Shown: positions 10,735 through 21,300, counted from the first letter of the stretch. The stretch is DNA of 64,000 nucleotides from Loripinus fragilis (GCA_964019695.1 OZ026517.1:59733478-59797477), one strand, 5' to 3'. Notes: generated by a model from the sequence alone, not told the origin. Program-made: numbers and translations.

Positions 10735-10835
10735 GAATGCCATTGTCGTCTGTTGATTACCTTTGTAAAGAGCTTGGACCCAAATAAGGCCCGACAAAAC
10801 GTCGGTCCTAATCTAGATCCCATGGAAACTCAAAT
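10735..10835. repeat. Family E palindrome, diverged
   Basis: GTCGTCTGTTGATTACCTTT, then GCCCGACAAAACGTCGGTCC as the core hairpin, and AATCTAGATCCCATGG beyond. The same order occurs at 14120-14210. Confidence 0.6.
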
Positions 10836-10904
10836 GGCATTTCTGAAAGGCCTCTGTGAAAACGTTAATATAAAACTCAGCATTAAAATTACCCACATTG
10901 TAAA

Positions 10905-10976
10905 TAGTAAGTGAAAGTTAACATCAAAAGCGGTAGCAGCTGAGCTACCATCCCCTTCTATGTTAACTTACACTAA
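10905..10976. repeat. Short foldback sequence
   Basis: GTAAGTGAAAGTTAACAT and ATGTTAACTTACAC flank the perfect inner hairpin GGTAGCAGCTGAGCTACC. Confidence 0.55.
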
Positions 10977-11387
10977 CCGTTTCCCCCTAAATAATCTGAG
11001 GCCAACACGTATCCGGTGGTAAATCTTAGCAATGTCTACCTGTTGTTGTTGTAGTTTTAAAATCGCTGGATCAATACAATGGAACAGAACATAGCTTTTA
11101 AAGCAACCATGACACGTGGCAGTTCAGCTGCCACCAAATAAGGTGTAAAGTTACACTTATTTTTTACAGTGCACGTTGCGATCTGTTGCCCTGCAGAAGG
11201 TATCCTCCTAGTTCCGAATCATGGGAGCTATTTTGCTAGATGCCTATACTTGGAAAATTGGTCAGTCCATGACAAAAGGGTACCAATCGTTCACTCGGTT
11301 TATACTGTTCTTGGTACATACCTATTCAAGAACAATACATAGAACGCATTAAAACAGAACTAAATGTACCAGAATTTGATAATTTGG

Positions 11388-11530
11388 TACTTATCGCATA
11401 TGCGCAAACGCCTCGTTTAAATGCCCATGCTAAGCTGCACTAGGGTTAAAATTTTTGGCCTAAGTCTTCATTTACATCCCTTCTTTATGTTTGCGAGCAG
11501 CGAAGGATTTTGCGTGTCTGAGCATTAGTT
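11388..11530 (+). repeat. Family B left half
   Basis: TTGGTACTTATCGCATATGC, then CTAAGTCTTCATTTACATCC, then TTGCGAGCAGCGAAGGATTT. The second half of the core hairpin is missing. Just upstream, 11303-11325 (TATACTGTTCTTGGTACATA) matches the tandem motif at 13344-13550. Confidence 0.6.
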
Positions 11531-11547
11531 GTGGTTAGTTCATTCAC

Positions 11548-11615
11548 AGGAGGCCAGTATCGGCATACCAGCAAAACGCCATTTAAATGGCGTTTCGCTG
11601 GCGGGGCTGATAGTG
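11548..11615. mobile_element. Family A miniature palindrome
   Basis: About 68 bp, almost wholly self-complementary: GGCCAGTATCGGC, CAAAACGCCATTTAAATGGC, then GTTTCGCTGGCGGGGCTGAT and AGTGGTC. The centre is ATTTAAAT. Confidence 0.7.
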
Positions 11616-12188
11616 GTCTGTAACGGTATGCTGACGGGGCTGTTTGTTGTTACTGACATAGTGTAAGGAGATTGTGTGGTTAGCCCAGATTTTTTTTTAT
11701 AAATTGATTTACGAGAGAGCCTACCCTGAAATCTTAGCCCCTCCAGAAAAATACAATTGCCATTTTGAATTTTATTTTGATCCTCGACCCTCAATGCTTT
11801 TAAAGAAAATATATAAATTTTACCTGTATCTTAAATAAGAATTTACTTTCATTTGATCGTCTGAAGCTTTCTTCATATTTTTCTTTTCTTTTTATTTCGT
11901 CCCCTCGATCCATTCAATTTCAATAGTTTTATAAAATCATTCTGGCCTTAGTCCTAGTTTTGTGATGTGCGCGAGTGTCTTTGTGTATCAGTGTTCTAAT
12001 GTTTCCTTCTCGTGGTACCATGGGTTGTTCTGTGATGTTGGCATTTGCTGGTCATACTTGTTTGATTGTGTTTATTTTGATTTTGTTTTGGTTTCAATTT
12101 TGATTTTGTTTTGATTTCACCGAATCACCCGAAATAAATTATTTGCCTGTGTCAATAGCAAAAAGGTTGCACGAAAGTGCATGCTGAC

Positions 12189-12400
12189 ACCAAACTTTAT
12201 AGGGAGCGCAGTGGCTCAGTGGTAGAGTGCTTGACTCGAGACCGAGGGGCCGCGGGTTCGAGCCTCACCGGCGTCACTGCGCAAGACACATTTATCCTAG
12301 CTTAGTACTGGTTCACCCCAGGAAGACCCGTCCCTGTTTAACTGAAAGATTGTTGATGGGACGTAAAGAATCAAATCAATCAAACAAACCAAACGTTATA
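12189..12400 (+). mobile_element. tRNA-derived SINE, complete, with target duplication
   Basis: The head is tRNA-like, with a Pol III A box TGGCTCAGTGGTAGAGTG and B box GGGTTCGAGCC. The body contains CCCAGGAAGACCCGTCCCTG and ends in an ATCAATCAAAC-type tail. It is bracketed by ACCAAACTTTATA (12189-12201) and ACCAAACGTTATA (12388-12400), a 13-bp target-site duplication with one mismatch, so the element itself is 12202-12387. Related minus-strand copies are at 38000-38150 and 57343-57539. Such elements are copied by a partner LINE; which one is unknown. Confidence 0.85.
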
Positions 12401-12865
12401 CTTGGTGCCGATTTAACAAAACATTTCTATATGATAAATTTAAGAGTTGGCTAATGCATAAACAACAGAATCAGAGCTCTCACTTGAATTTTGAAGACAT
12501 GAGTCACAGAGTTCTCTATGCCAAAAGAAGTGGGAGTCACGCCATACAAAAGAATATAGCCTCCTTAAAAATATAGGGAGTCCCAGCACCAAATTGGAAG
12601 TTCATGAGTTAGTGAGAGCTCTGAGAATTAATAGCTTCAAATACTGTATTGTACAAACTTGCGCAAGATGATCTTTTTTTACATATTACAATACTAAATT
12701 ATTTCAAATTATTAGCCACGTCGCAGAAAAACACCCTTATTATATACGTGACGAAGATTGAGAACAACCTGATCATTAGCAAAGTTCTTCATTAGGCTGC
12801 GCTGTTTCACCAATCATTCTGAAAATCATGGTCACCAATGATTGATGGAGTTGACAACAAAGACA

Positions 12866-12904
12866 CAGATCAGAATGCGCATCTGCGCATTCTGATCTGC
12901 GTCT
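12866..12904. repeat. Perfect GC-rich hairpin
   Basis: AGATCAGAATGCGCA and TGCGCATTCTGATCT form a 15-bp stem around TC. It resembles the core of families B and C without their flanks. Confidence 0.6.
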
Positions 12905-13343
12905 ATGTTTTCCGCACATATGACGAGAGGGAGGGCCTTTGCAATTGGCATAATGGTTAGGCTCAGGCGAAGTTATAAAGGATTCCGGCGGTCTATATCA
13001 ACAGATAAATACATTCCCTGCACAGTCGATTTGATTAATTTATCAACGACTTCGCAGGTGTTGGGGACAAGAGGTGTTGACTTTCTCTTCGTACCTGGAT
13101 GGGGCGCCCAAAGGAAAAATAAACAGACCAAAGTTTTAAGGCCGCATTTTATACATATTGAAAATAAGGATAAATTAGCACTGCGACACATGTTTTGCAC
13201 TCTAAGCAAGTTTTCCCTACATTTTGTCCCGCTACCAGCAGCTCTAAACACATATGTATCAGGCAGCCTATATATTTTGAACTTCGCGAGCCCCGATTGG
13301 CGGGGGTCTATCTCACTACTTGTTTCCAGACATATAGGCATGT
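12905..13343. other. Region open on both strands, unassigned
   Basis: Long frames are open on both strands (plus 12905-13363, minus 12973-13341), neither with recognisable domains. The minus frame contains CLFFLWAPHPGTKRKSTPLV, which looks somewhat protein-like, but no splice sites or family support it. It may be a transposon remnant or chance. Confidence 0.3.
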
Positions 13344-13550
13344 TCTTGGTACGATACTTTTAACTCTTACTTTATATTGTTCTTGGTTCATTTACTTTAA
13401 ATTGTTCTTGGTTCATGTACATACATGTAACTCTTGCTTTATATTGTGCTTGGTACATACCACTTGAGCTCTTCATACCCATACTTTATATAGTTATTGG
13501 CACATACCTCTAACTAATCATGTACCAAGAACAGTATAAAGCTGTCTAGA
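13344..13550. repeat. Degenerate tandem/inverted TTGTTCTTGGTACAT motif
   Basis: Variants of TTTATATTGTTCTTGGTTCA occur about five times with spacing near 30-50 bp. The last is inverted (ATGTACCAAGAACAGTATAA at 13521-13540). One isolated unit lies at 11303. Confidence 0.6.
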
Positions 13551-13974
13551 GACAAGGTATTTTTCAGAGAGTGTTTGCAATTTCGATTGAATTTTGTTCT
13601 TGTTGATAATGTCAAATCAGCTCTCATAAATCTATATGCATATACATTTGTAAATAAGATGTTTTGTTCCTTTTTGTTGATATGGTACTGGGAATGATGC
13701 AATATATATCAGAGTATATAATCAAAGTAGATAAACAACAAAAATCATTCAAGTATTAGATCTTAACGAAACGATTGTTCCATAGCAATGTAAGGATATA
13801 TGGCAAAACGATGATATTATCTTGTTTTTGTTGAGAAGCTTAATTATTTTAAGATTAAAGATGTCAAAGAATTTGATATATGCTTCTCTGTCCATACACT
13901 GATTATTATTTTTTCCGCCTACCCTATGCCTGTTTTCTCTGAATTTGGCATGAGTCTTATTCTGCATCCATACA

Positions 13975-14085
13975 TGTACTTTGTGTATCCGAGCAGCGAA
14001 GGCCCTGGCGAGCGTGTGCGCTTGATTCGCAGGCTCGCTTGAGTCTTGGTTGCTCACTGATATGCGATAAGCACAATATCACATG
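13975..14085 (-). repeat. Family B copy
   Basis: GAGCAGCGAAGGCCCTGGCG, CGCAGGCTCGCTTGAGTCTT and TTGCTCACTGATATGCGATA place the CGCATATGCG-type end on the right. Confidence 0.6.
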
Positions 14086-14109
14086 TACTTTCTCTTTAAA
14101 TCTTTGCCT

Positions 14110-14325
14110 GCTAGTGCCGACTGTTGATTACCTTTGCAAACAGTTTAGATCCAGATCAGGCCCGACCAAACGTCGGGCCTGATCTGGATCCAAACTGTTT
14201 GGCACTCTGATTGTATTCCTAAAAGAAATTTTCGAAAAAGTTGATTTTGAAGAAAAAAAAATCAGCAGACGACAAAAAACATGCGAAAGTACCCAGTAGG
14301 CAAAGAGTTAATCGACGACATAAAA
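14110..14325. repeat. Family E element with perfect 60-bp hairpin
   Basis: The hairpin at 14138-14202 pairs CAGTTTAGATCCAGATCAGG with CCTGATCTGGATCCAAACTG. Its centre is CCCGACCAAACGTCGGG. The flanks carry GACTGTTGATTACCTTTGCA on the left and ATCAGCAGACGAC, AGTAGGCAAAGAGTTAA on the right. Confidence 0.75.
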
Positions 14326-14930
14326 AAGCAAAAAGTAAAGTTATAAATCATGTCTCTAGCATGTATTAATGGAAGTAATGACAGGATCGTAATCAGTCTG
14401 GTCTGAAAACAAGATTACGGTTTTATATCAGTGAGTTATCAGACTTTCTCCGTATTTAAGGGGAGATAATGCTGATGAGGGTTACAGGAGTTTATCAAAT
14501 CCCATATGGAAGTTCAATTAACTGATATCAGTTATTTCACAGTCCGTTGACATCGATTTATTTCAAAGAGTCGGTCGACGTGACTCGTATCAGAGGAGAG
14601 AACAGCGATGGGGAAATACGAAACCAAAATTTAGAAACCAAAATATTTTAAATTGAGTGAAAGTGCTCAAACTGCATCCGGGTTCAATTACGTTTGCTAC
14701 CTCGCTTAGTAAGGATAATACAGCTGGGAGGATTGGGGATAACATTATTTTATAACAAGCTTTTTTACGAACGCTTTAAAGTGAGTATGATCAGGAAATA
14801 CCACAATCACTCACCGCAGGTCAACCATGACAGTGTGAGGAAGAGTCACAGAACACCAACAGTCACAAGACACAATGAAGACAATATTTAATGCAAAGTA
14901 ACCAGCTCTCTCTTCCTCGTCAAGAATGAT
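14326..14930. other. Intergenic, no gene seen
   Basis: The open frame at 14694-14891 has no recognisable motif or splice support. No repeat family was recognised. Confidence 0.45.
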
Positions 14931-14931
14931 T

Positions 14932-14993
14932 ATCCTATGAAAACGAAATAATTGGTCTCAGCGAGACCAAATTATATTTCATTTTCATGAGAT
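14932..14993. mobile_element. Family T palindrome, copy 1
   Basis: ATCCTATGAAAACGAAATAA, TTGGTCTCAGCGAGACCAAA, then TATATTTCATTTTCATGAGA. A second copy is at 56057-56117. About 60 bp, nearly all stem. Confidence 0.7.
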
Positions 14994-15171
14994 ATTTAAG
15001 AAACATGACTGAGATAAAGTCAGCAAAGCGAACCCCACACCTTTATACACATGAAACACCTTTCCGGAAATCCTGGATCCAGAAATCATGTACCATAACA
15101 AAAACACGTGATTCCCCTCCCTGTGAATGTGAGGCCTTGATTTACTTGGTTACGGGCTTACGAACAAAATG

Positions 15172-15410
15172 AGCTGAAACATGTGATTTCCAAGAATGTG
15201 GTATGTGCGACCAGCAAAGCCTCAGATCAGCCTGCGCATACGCGCAGTCTGATCAGAGCCTTAGCTAGTCGCTTGAATATTCTATGAGTGTTAAGCTACT
15301 AACTGAACACCATTTGAAGTTTCTAAGCTTAAAAGGAGGCGGCAAAGGCTCGTCTGAGTCTACACGTGTCAAAATCCAACATTGTTGGAAATCACATGTC
15401 ATGGCTCAAA
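15172..15410 (+). mobile_element. Family C MITE
   Basis: Ends GAGCTGAAACATGTGATTTC and GGAAATCACATGTCATGGCT are inverted. The interior holds the core hairpin AGCCTGCGCATACGCGCAGT and the block TGTTAAGCTACTAACTGAAC. An AAAT occurs just outside both ends, a possible target duplication. Other copies: 26700, 30336 and 49548. Confidence 0.7.
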
Positions 15411-16230
15411 TAAACTTTTCGATAGCAAGTTCTTGCCCTTTAGAAGCAATGTGTTTTGTCAAATGGTTGTCAAATGGTCTAAGTACTGAACAAAATAATT
15501 GATCAATAGCAAAAGAGTTCTTATTTTGTTTGTTCTCAATTCAGATGCATTATCAAACAAATCTATCCCCTCTTTTAATTTCTGGCTACCGGTAAACATG
15601 TACTTTAGCAAATGCAGATCACAGAGGATAGGTCAAACTTCATGGAAATGGTCATCGATTCCGGAATAAAATATATTAAAGACGTCAGACAGTGAGAAAC
15701 ACAAATGACTTGTTAACTAAAATAATCTCATTGATTTTTGCCTGTAGGGTTAGATTGAATGTCGCAAACGATGCTAATACAACATTTGCTTAGAGCGTGA
15801 GGTTGCCTTCCTCCGGTCAATTAAGCAAGAAAAAGTAATAGTAATTTGAATGACTGAACCTAAGAGACAAAATGAACTATCATTGAAACTTTTGCTCTTG
15901 GCCTTTCATATCTGCTAGATAAAAAGTGGTGGTGTCTAGGCTCTTAAGTCTAATTGGACATCGCACGTGTTAAATTAATATGCATAAAATAAGTTGTTTA
16001 GAACATGCTAAGCTTCCAATTGCAGGGGTTGATTTGCTTTTGTTTCGCTGTCATTAAAAGAGGATTTTCTACCATAAAAAATAAAAAAAATAAAATCGCC
16101 ATTATTGGATTGTAGAATTTTCTGTATTGCAATCAAATGACATATCCAAACGCTACTGGTGAGATGTACAAAAAATAACACGGGAGAATTGTAGGTGGAA
16201 TTACAAATCTCACCTTTTGTCTAAATTCTT
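15411..16230. other. AT-rich intergenic, no gene seen
   Basis: No splice-supported exon, tandem repeat or known repeat family was found in this stretch. Confidence 0.45.
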
Positions 16231-16231
16231 C

Positions 16232-16391
16232 GGCTGGCTCCAGTCCTTAAAATAATTTTTCATCAATGTGTCATATCATATACTTGTAGCTAGTCTTACT
16301 CTGATGGCTCTGAGCCATCAGAGTAAGACTAGCTACAAGTATATGATAAGACACATTGATGAAAAATTGTTTAAGGACTGGAGCCAGTCTA
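16232..16391. mobile_element. Long foldback: about 78-bp arms, one-base loop
   Basis: The left arm from 16234 (CTGGCTCCAGTCCTTAAAAT) is mirrored by the right arm ending TTTAAGGACTGGAGCCAGTC. The centre is GATGGCTCTGAGCCATC. Only about three mismatches were counted by eye over some 78 bp. No second copy lies in the window, so no target duplication could be fixed. Confidence 0.8.
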
Positions 16392-16520
16392 CTAAACTCT
16401 TTGCCCGCTTGTGACAACTTTCTCCAATTGCTAATAACCATTACAAACAGTAAGGACCCAGAATTCAGGCCCCCCAAAAAATCGGTTCAGACTTTAGACT
16501 TTACACTCTGGTCTTCTGAA
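16392..16520. repeat. Family E fragment
   Basis: ACTCTTTGCCCGCTTGTGAC, then TTACAAACAGTAAGGACCCA, AATTCAGGCCCCCCAAAAAA. It directly abuts the foldback to its left. Confidence 0.5.
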
Positions 16521-16784
16521 AAAGTTAATCATCAGACTACAAAAATTACACAGCATGCAAAAAAAAACCCACAAATAAAACTTTTCTTCGTTTTTAGCTT
16601 TTCAGCAACAGATTCAACTCAGGATTTTATTATCTTTAAAACGTACATGTACATACTTTTTGTTTTGGTCTTTTATCTACGTAAATGCACATTTACTCGT
16701 TGCGTACTGCCGGATACATAAATACGCATGCGTACATCGCCCGGTGAACTAAAAAAATAGCGTTTCGAAAAAAAAATTCAAACA

Positions 16785-16885
16785 ATTTGTATCCACTCAG
16801 ACCCGATGGAAGGTCTGGGTCCAAACTGTTTGCAAAGGTTATCACTAGACGACAAATCGCAACTAGTGCGTAAAGAGTAAATATA
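16785..16885. repeat. Family E fragment
   Basis: CCGATGGAAGGTCTGGGTCC, AAACTGTTTGCAAAGGTTAT and CACTAGACGACAAATCGCAA show the right half of the family. Confidence 0.6.
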
Positions 16886-17039
16886 TGCGGATGCCAGTTA
16901 ATTTTATGGAAATGTGTTTTACTTACTAAGACCAAAATTTTAACTATTCGCATGCTGAGCAGTTTTCATGACCGTTTTTGCCGCCTGCTGTTTTTTTTTC
17001 TCTTCAAAATCAACGTTTTTTCGAAAACCTCTTTCAGAA

Positions 17040-17165
17040 ATACCATCAGAGTGTCAAACAGTGTGGATCCAGATCAAGCCCGACGTTTTGTCGGGCTTGA
17101 TCTGGGTCCAAACTGTTTGCAAAGGTTATCAGCAGACGACACTTATAGGCAAAGAGTTAATGAAA
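17040..17165. repeat. Family E element
   Basis: GTGTGGATCCAGATCAAGCC and GGCTTGATCTGGGTCCAAAC form the stem with centre CGACGTTTTGTCG. The right flank has ATCAGCAGACGACACTTATA and GGCAAAGAGTTAA. Confidence 0.75.
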
Positions 17166-17489
17166 CCATTGTTTAAATTTCAAAATCACGTTCTGATGAT
17201 ATATCAAATGTTCCTAATGAAGTTGAGAGTATGCACCAGCTTCTGTTTATGTTAATTAATGCCCTTGTTCCCCTGAACAGTAGTTTTTAAATATGTCAGT
17301 CAGTATATGAGAATTTGACAACTTATTTCGCTCAGGACAATGGAATATATTATGATTATATACATGTAGAAAAACTGATACTAGTATAATAACGAAAACA
17401 ACGTCAAAGATGCATTTAAACCATACAGACAGGTCCGTGGCACCTAGAGGAAGAGACGCTTAAACACAGACAACGGCACATGCCAGTAA

Positions 17490-18520
17490 CACCGCTGATA
17501 GAACGCAGTTGCAGTTGTTTTAATTAAACTGCTCATATAATACTGTTGCAGTTCTGATATCTAAACAGCTCAATTTAAGCAATTTTGTTTCAAACCGCCA
17601 ACAAAATCCATTTCAGGTCTCACGTATTAAATCGCTTATATAGGTAATATTGGTGAGGTTTTCTTAATTAAACCAGGAATAGAATGCTGTCGCAATTCTG
17701 TTAAATAAACCACTCAAGTAATGCAGTTGTAGTTCTGAAAGAACGGCTCATAGAATGCAGTTCTGTTAAATAAACCAACCAAATACTGTAAATCCGGAAA
17801 TTTTCGCGAGTATTTTATTTCGCGAATAGCGTTAAAATACATATTTGCGACGGTAAAAAATCGGGACTAGGGCATGATTTACCTATATCAGTAAACGACA
17901 AGGTGATTTCGGCATTTCACGAGTATTATATTTTCACGAAACTTCGCATATGCGAAGTTTCGCGAAAATAAATTCTCGCGAAAATTTCCGAATTTACAGT
18001 AATGCAGTTGCAGGTCTGTTGATAAACCGCTTTCAGAATGCAGTGCCCTTAATTAAACCGCTCATAGTTCTGCTAAAACAGCATACAGAATGCAGTTCTC
18101 CCAATTAAACCGCTCATAGAATGTTGTTACAGTTATGTTGATAAACACCGCTTTCAGAATGCACTGCCCTTAATTAAACCGCTCACAGATCTGCTAAAAC
18201 GGCTCACAAAATGCAAGTCTTCTAATGATGTTTCAGTTTTGCTAATTTAAACACACCGAGCTACAGTTCTGCTAAGTAACCATTCATAGACTGCCGCTGC
18301 CATTCTGATAAAACGGATAGAATGCAGTTTTGCAGTTAAGCTAAAACGGCTCATTAAATACGGTTGCACTTTGCTTCAAACGCTCATAGAGTGCTTGCTT
18401 AAACGCTCATAGAATGCTTGCTTAAACGCTCATGAATGCTTGCTTAAAACGCTCATAGAATGCTTGCTTAAACGCTCATAGAATGCTGTTGCAGTTGCTC
18501 AAATGCTCCTCCAAAATCAT
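17490..18520. repeat. Degenerate minisatellite, CGCTCATAGAATGCAGTTG motif
   Basis: Diverged units of roughly 45 bp combine CGCTCATAGAATGCAGTTGC-type sequence with TTCTGTTAAATAAACC. From about 18376 to 18490 the array becomes a tighter 23-bp repeat, CGCTCATAGAATGCTTGCTT plus AAA, in about five copies. The array is interrupted by a MITE at 17786-17999. Confidence 0.8.
17786..17999. mobile_element. Family G MITE with TA target duplication
   Basis: CTGTAAATCCGGAAATTTTC at the left is mirrored by GAAAATTTCCGAATTTACAG at the right. TA flanks both sides (17784-17785 and 18000-18001). Inner hairpins include CGAAACTTCGCATATGCGAA. TA duplication fits Tc1/mariner-type transposition. It lies inside the minisatellite, and a neighbouring unit near 17722 shows the uninterrupted sequence. 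Confidence 0.8.
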
Positions 18521-18793
18521 TACAAATTAACATCTACAAAACCGCTCTGTATGTTATATTTTGGAAAACAAGAAAACGACAGTTAACCCATTCCAATCGA
18601 GTCCACATACCTATTAATATCAATTAATTGAGTCCATTTCCGATTTAAGAGTTGTTGGGTAGCATTTTTATTCAAATTTTAATACAACAATTTGGTAGCA
18701 AACAAAGGAGACCTTTATTATTTCTGCGGCGTCTAATCTGAGTGAGCACTGTTTGTTTATATTGGCTGAGCAGAAATTCCAAAATAAAATGTA

Positions 18794-18963
18794 CAGTAAA
18801 ACCTGTCTTAAGCAGCCACTCTAAAATAAGACCAAAATTTGTTTTCAATACCTATCATCGCTTAATTCAGGTCAAAAGTTTCGACCTCCATTAAGCTACC
18901 ATTTGTCCTTAAGAGCTTTGTTTAGTCTATTTTTGAGTGGCCGCTTAAGACATGTTTTTTCTG
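18794..18963. mobile_element. Family F MITE (TA-CAGT ends), hairpin-less form
   Basis: Starts CAGTAAAACCTGTCTTAAGC and ends GCTTAAGACATGTTTTTTCTG, with TA on both sides. A CAGT start after TA is typical of Tc1/mariner. The interior lacks the central hairpin found in copies at 38405 and 51980. Confidence 0.75.
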
Positions 18964-18969
18964 TATGAT

Positions 18970-19900
18970 TTTCTTATCTAGTCTAATGCTGGCTCAAGTT
19001 ATACATGCATTGTAGCTATAAGCTTGGCACATAGGCACACCTTTTTAATTTGAAATATGTGTTGGACAATACCAAACCTTCATTATTAGATATCCATAAC
19101 TTCGAATTAGGATATCTTTACGATATCTAGAAATGACACTAACGGAACTCAAACGACATAGATATATCTAAAGTATCTGAAGAAATTTTTCTGCCAGTAT
19201 CATTCTTCGTCCAAACAAAGGAACAGATCAAATCGCCAAGTATTGTATGTATGACATTGTTTAAACTTAAAATATAAGATATTAGCTTCCGTTCTAATCC
19301 TAGATATGTTATACATGTTTGCCTATAATGTACTTGTTATTGTTTAGTGAAATAAAATATGTTTAAACTAAACCAAGGAGCGAAAAATATTTCTGAAATA
19401 TGGACAAGTAATATTTTACGAATGTGCGAAAAATTAACACAATTAAATATTTTCGCAGAGGTAACACTGTTCATACCAACAGAACCAGCTTTCAGTATGC
19501 AGAGAGCGGAGGCATGATAAACCTTTCAATTGTTTTTCTGGCTCTTGTCTGCTATGGCTTTTAACTGTTTGCCATTGGGTTACAGCGTACATCCCAATAA
19601 AAATGCATTTGAATTTTCAATCGTTCGGTATAGCCAATCCATTGTATACGGGTGAATACTGATTAGCCACGCTTTAAAATGTCGCTTCTCAATGACTTTA
19701 TTCTCACATAAAACATGTTTGCCACGTCCTGGCGATACCTGTCGTTGGTACACGTGATCCAATTATAGGAACTAGCGCTTTGGTGCTGAATTTTTAAAAT
19801 GGCATGCGCGGATCCAGAAAGTTTTGTCAGAGTGGTCCAAATCTGACAATTTTGTTTTTGGCTGTTCATGGTAGAAAGGATCCACAAACCACTATAAGCG
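18970..19900. other. Intergenic with one retroelement-like 3' motif
   Basis: At 19350-19374 AAATAAAATATGTTTAAACT matches motifs at 21270, 37745 and 46600, possibly the 3' end of an old retroposed sequence. Nothing else was recognised. Confidence 0.4.
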
Positions 19901-19902
19901 GG

Positions 19903-19965
19903 CAATAATCGGCCCGCCAGCGAAACGCCATTTGAATGGCGTTTCGCTGGCGTGCCAATGATGGC
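19903..19965. mobile_element. Family A miniature palindrome
   Basis: GGCCCGCCAGCGAAACGCCA and TGGCGTTTCGCTGGCGTGCC form a nearly perfect stem around TTTGAA. Confidence 0.75.
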
Positions 19966-19999
19966 TTAACTTTGAAAGCCGGCTGGATATTTTTGTGAT

Positions 20000-20118
20000 T
20001 TTTCAAGGGATCCGGACCAGTATTGCTAAGAAACCCCTATATTATGTGATTTTTCAGTGTGTGTGTGGGGAGGGGGGTGGGTCCTGACCCCCTGCCCCCT
20101 CCGCGCATGACTGGGATG
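20000..20118 (+). repeat. Diverged copy of the 24.2-kb G-rich repeat
   Basis: GGATCCGGACCAGTATTGCT, TGTGATTTTTCAGTGTGTGT and a GGAGGGGGGTGGGTCCTGAC block, in the same order as 24175-24560. Confidence 0.5.
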
Positions 20119-20329
20119 TTCTGGCTGATGACCTTGATCAGTAATTCATCCTAGTTTCAACTGCTAAAGACAGCAAACAAATAATCCCTGGCCAGAGGCT
20201 GCTGCTTGCACACACTTTTGCTGGCGGAGTAATTTTACTCTGGCACTCAACGACATAAACTGCAAAGGTTTCACTGCCGGGAAGGGGAAATAAAGCCTGG
20301 AAGACACCGAGTAGGCATATAAAGCTGGC

Positions 20330-20388
20330 CACTATTGGCCCCCCGGCAAACGCCATCCAGATGGCGTTTCAGTGGCATGACCGATTGT
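20330..20388. repeat. Family A miniature palindrome, diverged
   Basis: GGCCACTATTGGCCCCCCGG, CAAACGCCATCCAGATGGCG, then TTTCAGTGGCATGACC. Confidence 0.6.
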
Positions 20389-20559
20389 GACCAGAGGCTT
20401 TTGATGGCTGGGAATGGTCTTCATAACATGATGGTACCACTTTTATTTGATTACATTGAATGTTTAGGTACCAATATGTAGAACATTTTTGCCAGTGAGA
20501 ACAAAAAACTTTTTATATCGACCCATATTCAGGTATGAAGTAAACTAACTTTGTTTCAA

Positions 20560-21045
20560 AGTACCTATCAAAGAGGTAAAATAAAACTGTGTATCGTGGA
20601 ACCCATTAAGAGGTAAAACAGAACTTTGTTTTCTTTGTCCCATGAAGAGCTAAAACAATTTTTTAATAGGTCCCATTAAGAGGTAAAACAAATCTTTGTT
20701 TCATTGGTACCATAGGAGGTAAACAAAACATTGCATCATGGTTCCCATTAAGAGGTTAAACAAATCTTTGTTTCATGGTACCCATTAAGAGGAAAATCAA
20801 AACTTTGTTTTTATAGGTCCCATCAAGAGGTAAACCAAAACTTTGTTTCATTGGTATCATAAGATGTTAACAAAAACATTGCATCATGGTTCCCATTAAG
20901 AGGTAAAACATAACTTTGTTTAATGGGTCCCATCAAGAGGTAAACCAAGGCTTTGTTTCATTGGTACCATCAAGAGGTAAACCAAAACTTTGTTTAGAGG
21001 TAAACCAAAACTTTGTTTAATGGGCTCCATTAAATGGTAGCATAA
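20560..21045 (+). repeat. Minisatellite, 37-39-bp unit
   Basis: About a dozen diverged copies of CCCATTAAGAGGTAAAACAA plus AACTTTGTTTCATGG. Each unit contains a near-palindrome AAACAAAACTTTGTTT. The array stops immediately before an acceptor-like site at about 21066. Confidence 0.8.
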
Positions 21046-21049
21046 AATT

Positions 21050-21300
21050 CACCTGTATCTTTTCAGTGGATGTCCAGTTTACAATACCACAAGCTACAAT
21101 ATCAGTTCTGAGCAGTTCTCGAAAAGATTTAGGAACAACTTGTTTATTTGCAATTACTGCTAAATGTAATCAGTGGTATTTCTTCCGAGTTCCAGCTTTT
21201 AAAGTACTACATTGTATTGTATATCCTCTTTATATGTCTGTTATATACCGTATATGTAAAAATTATACAAATAAAATATGTTTAAACCAAGGTAGTGTTG
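21050..21300 (+). other. Possible terminal exon or retroposed 3' end
   Basis: CCTGTATCTTTTCAG at 21053-21067 resembles a splice acceptor. An open frame follows, then AATAAAATATGTTTAAACCA at about 21270, a polyadenylation-like end. The peptide is not recognised. It could be the end of an untranslated transcript or an old retroposed copy. Confidence 0.25.

Noticed and set aside
12905..13363. 152-codon plus-strand frame and 122-codon minus-strand frame
   Set aside because: Both strands open with no domain, splice site or start context; listed only as an unassigned region.
20560..21045. CRISPR-like spacing of short repeats
   Set aside because: Units are diverged head-to-tail minisatellite copies without unique spacers, in animal DNA with introns.
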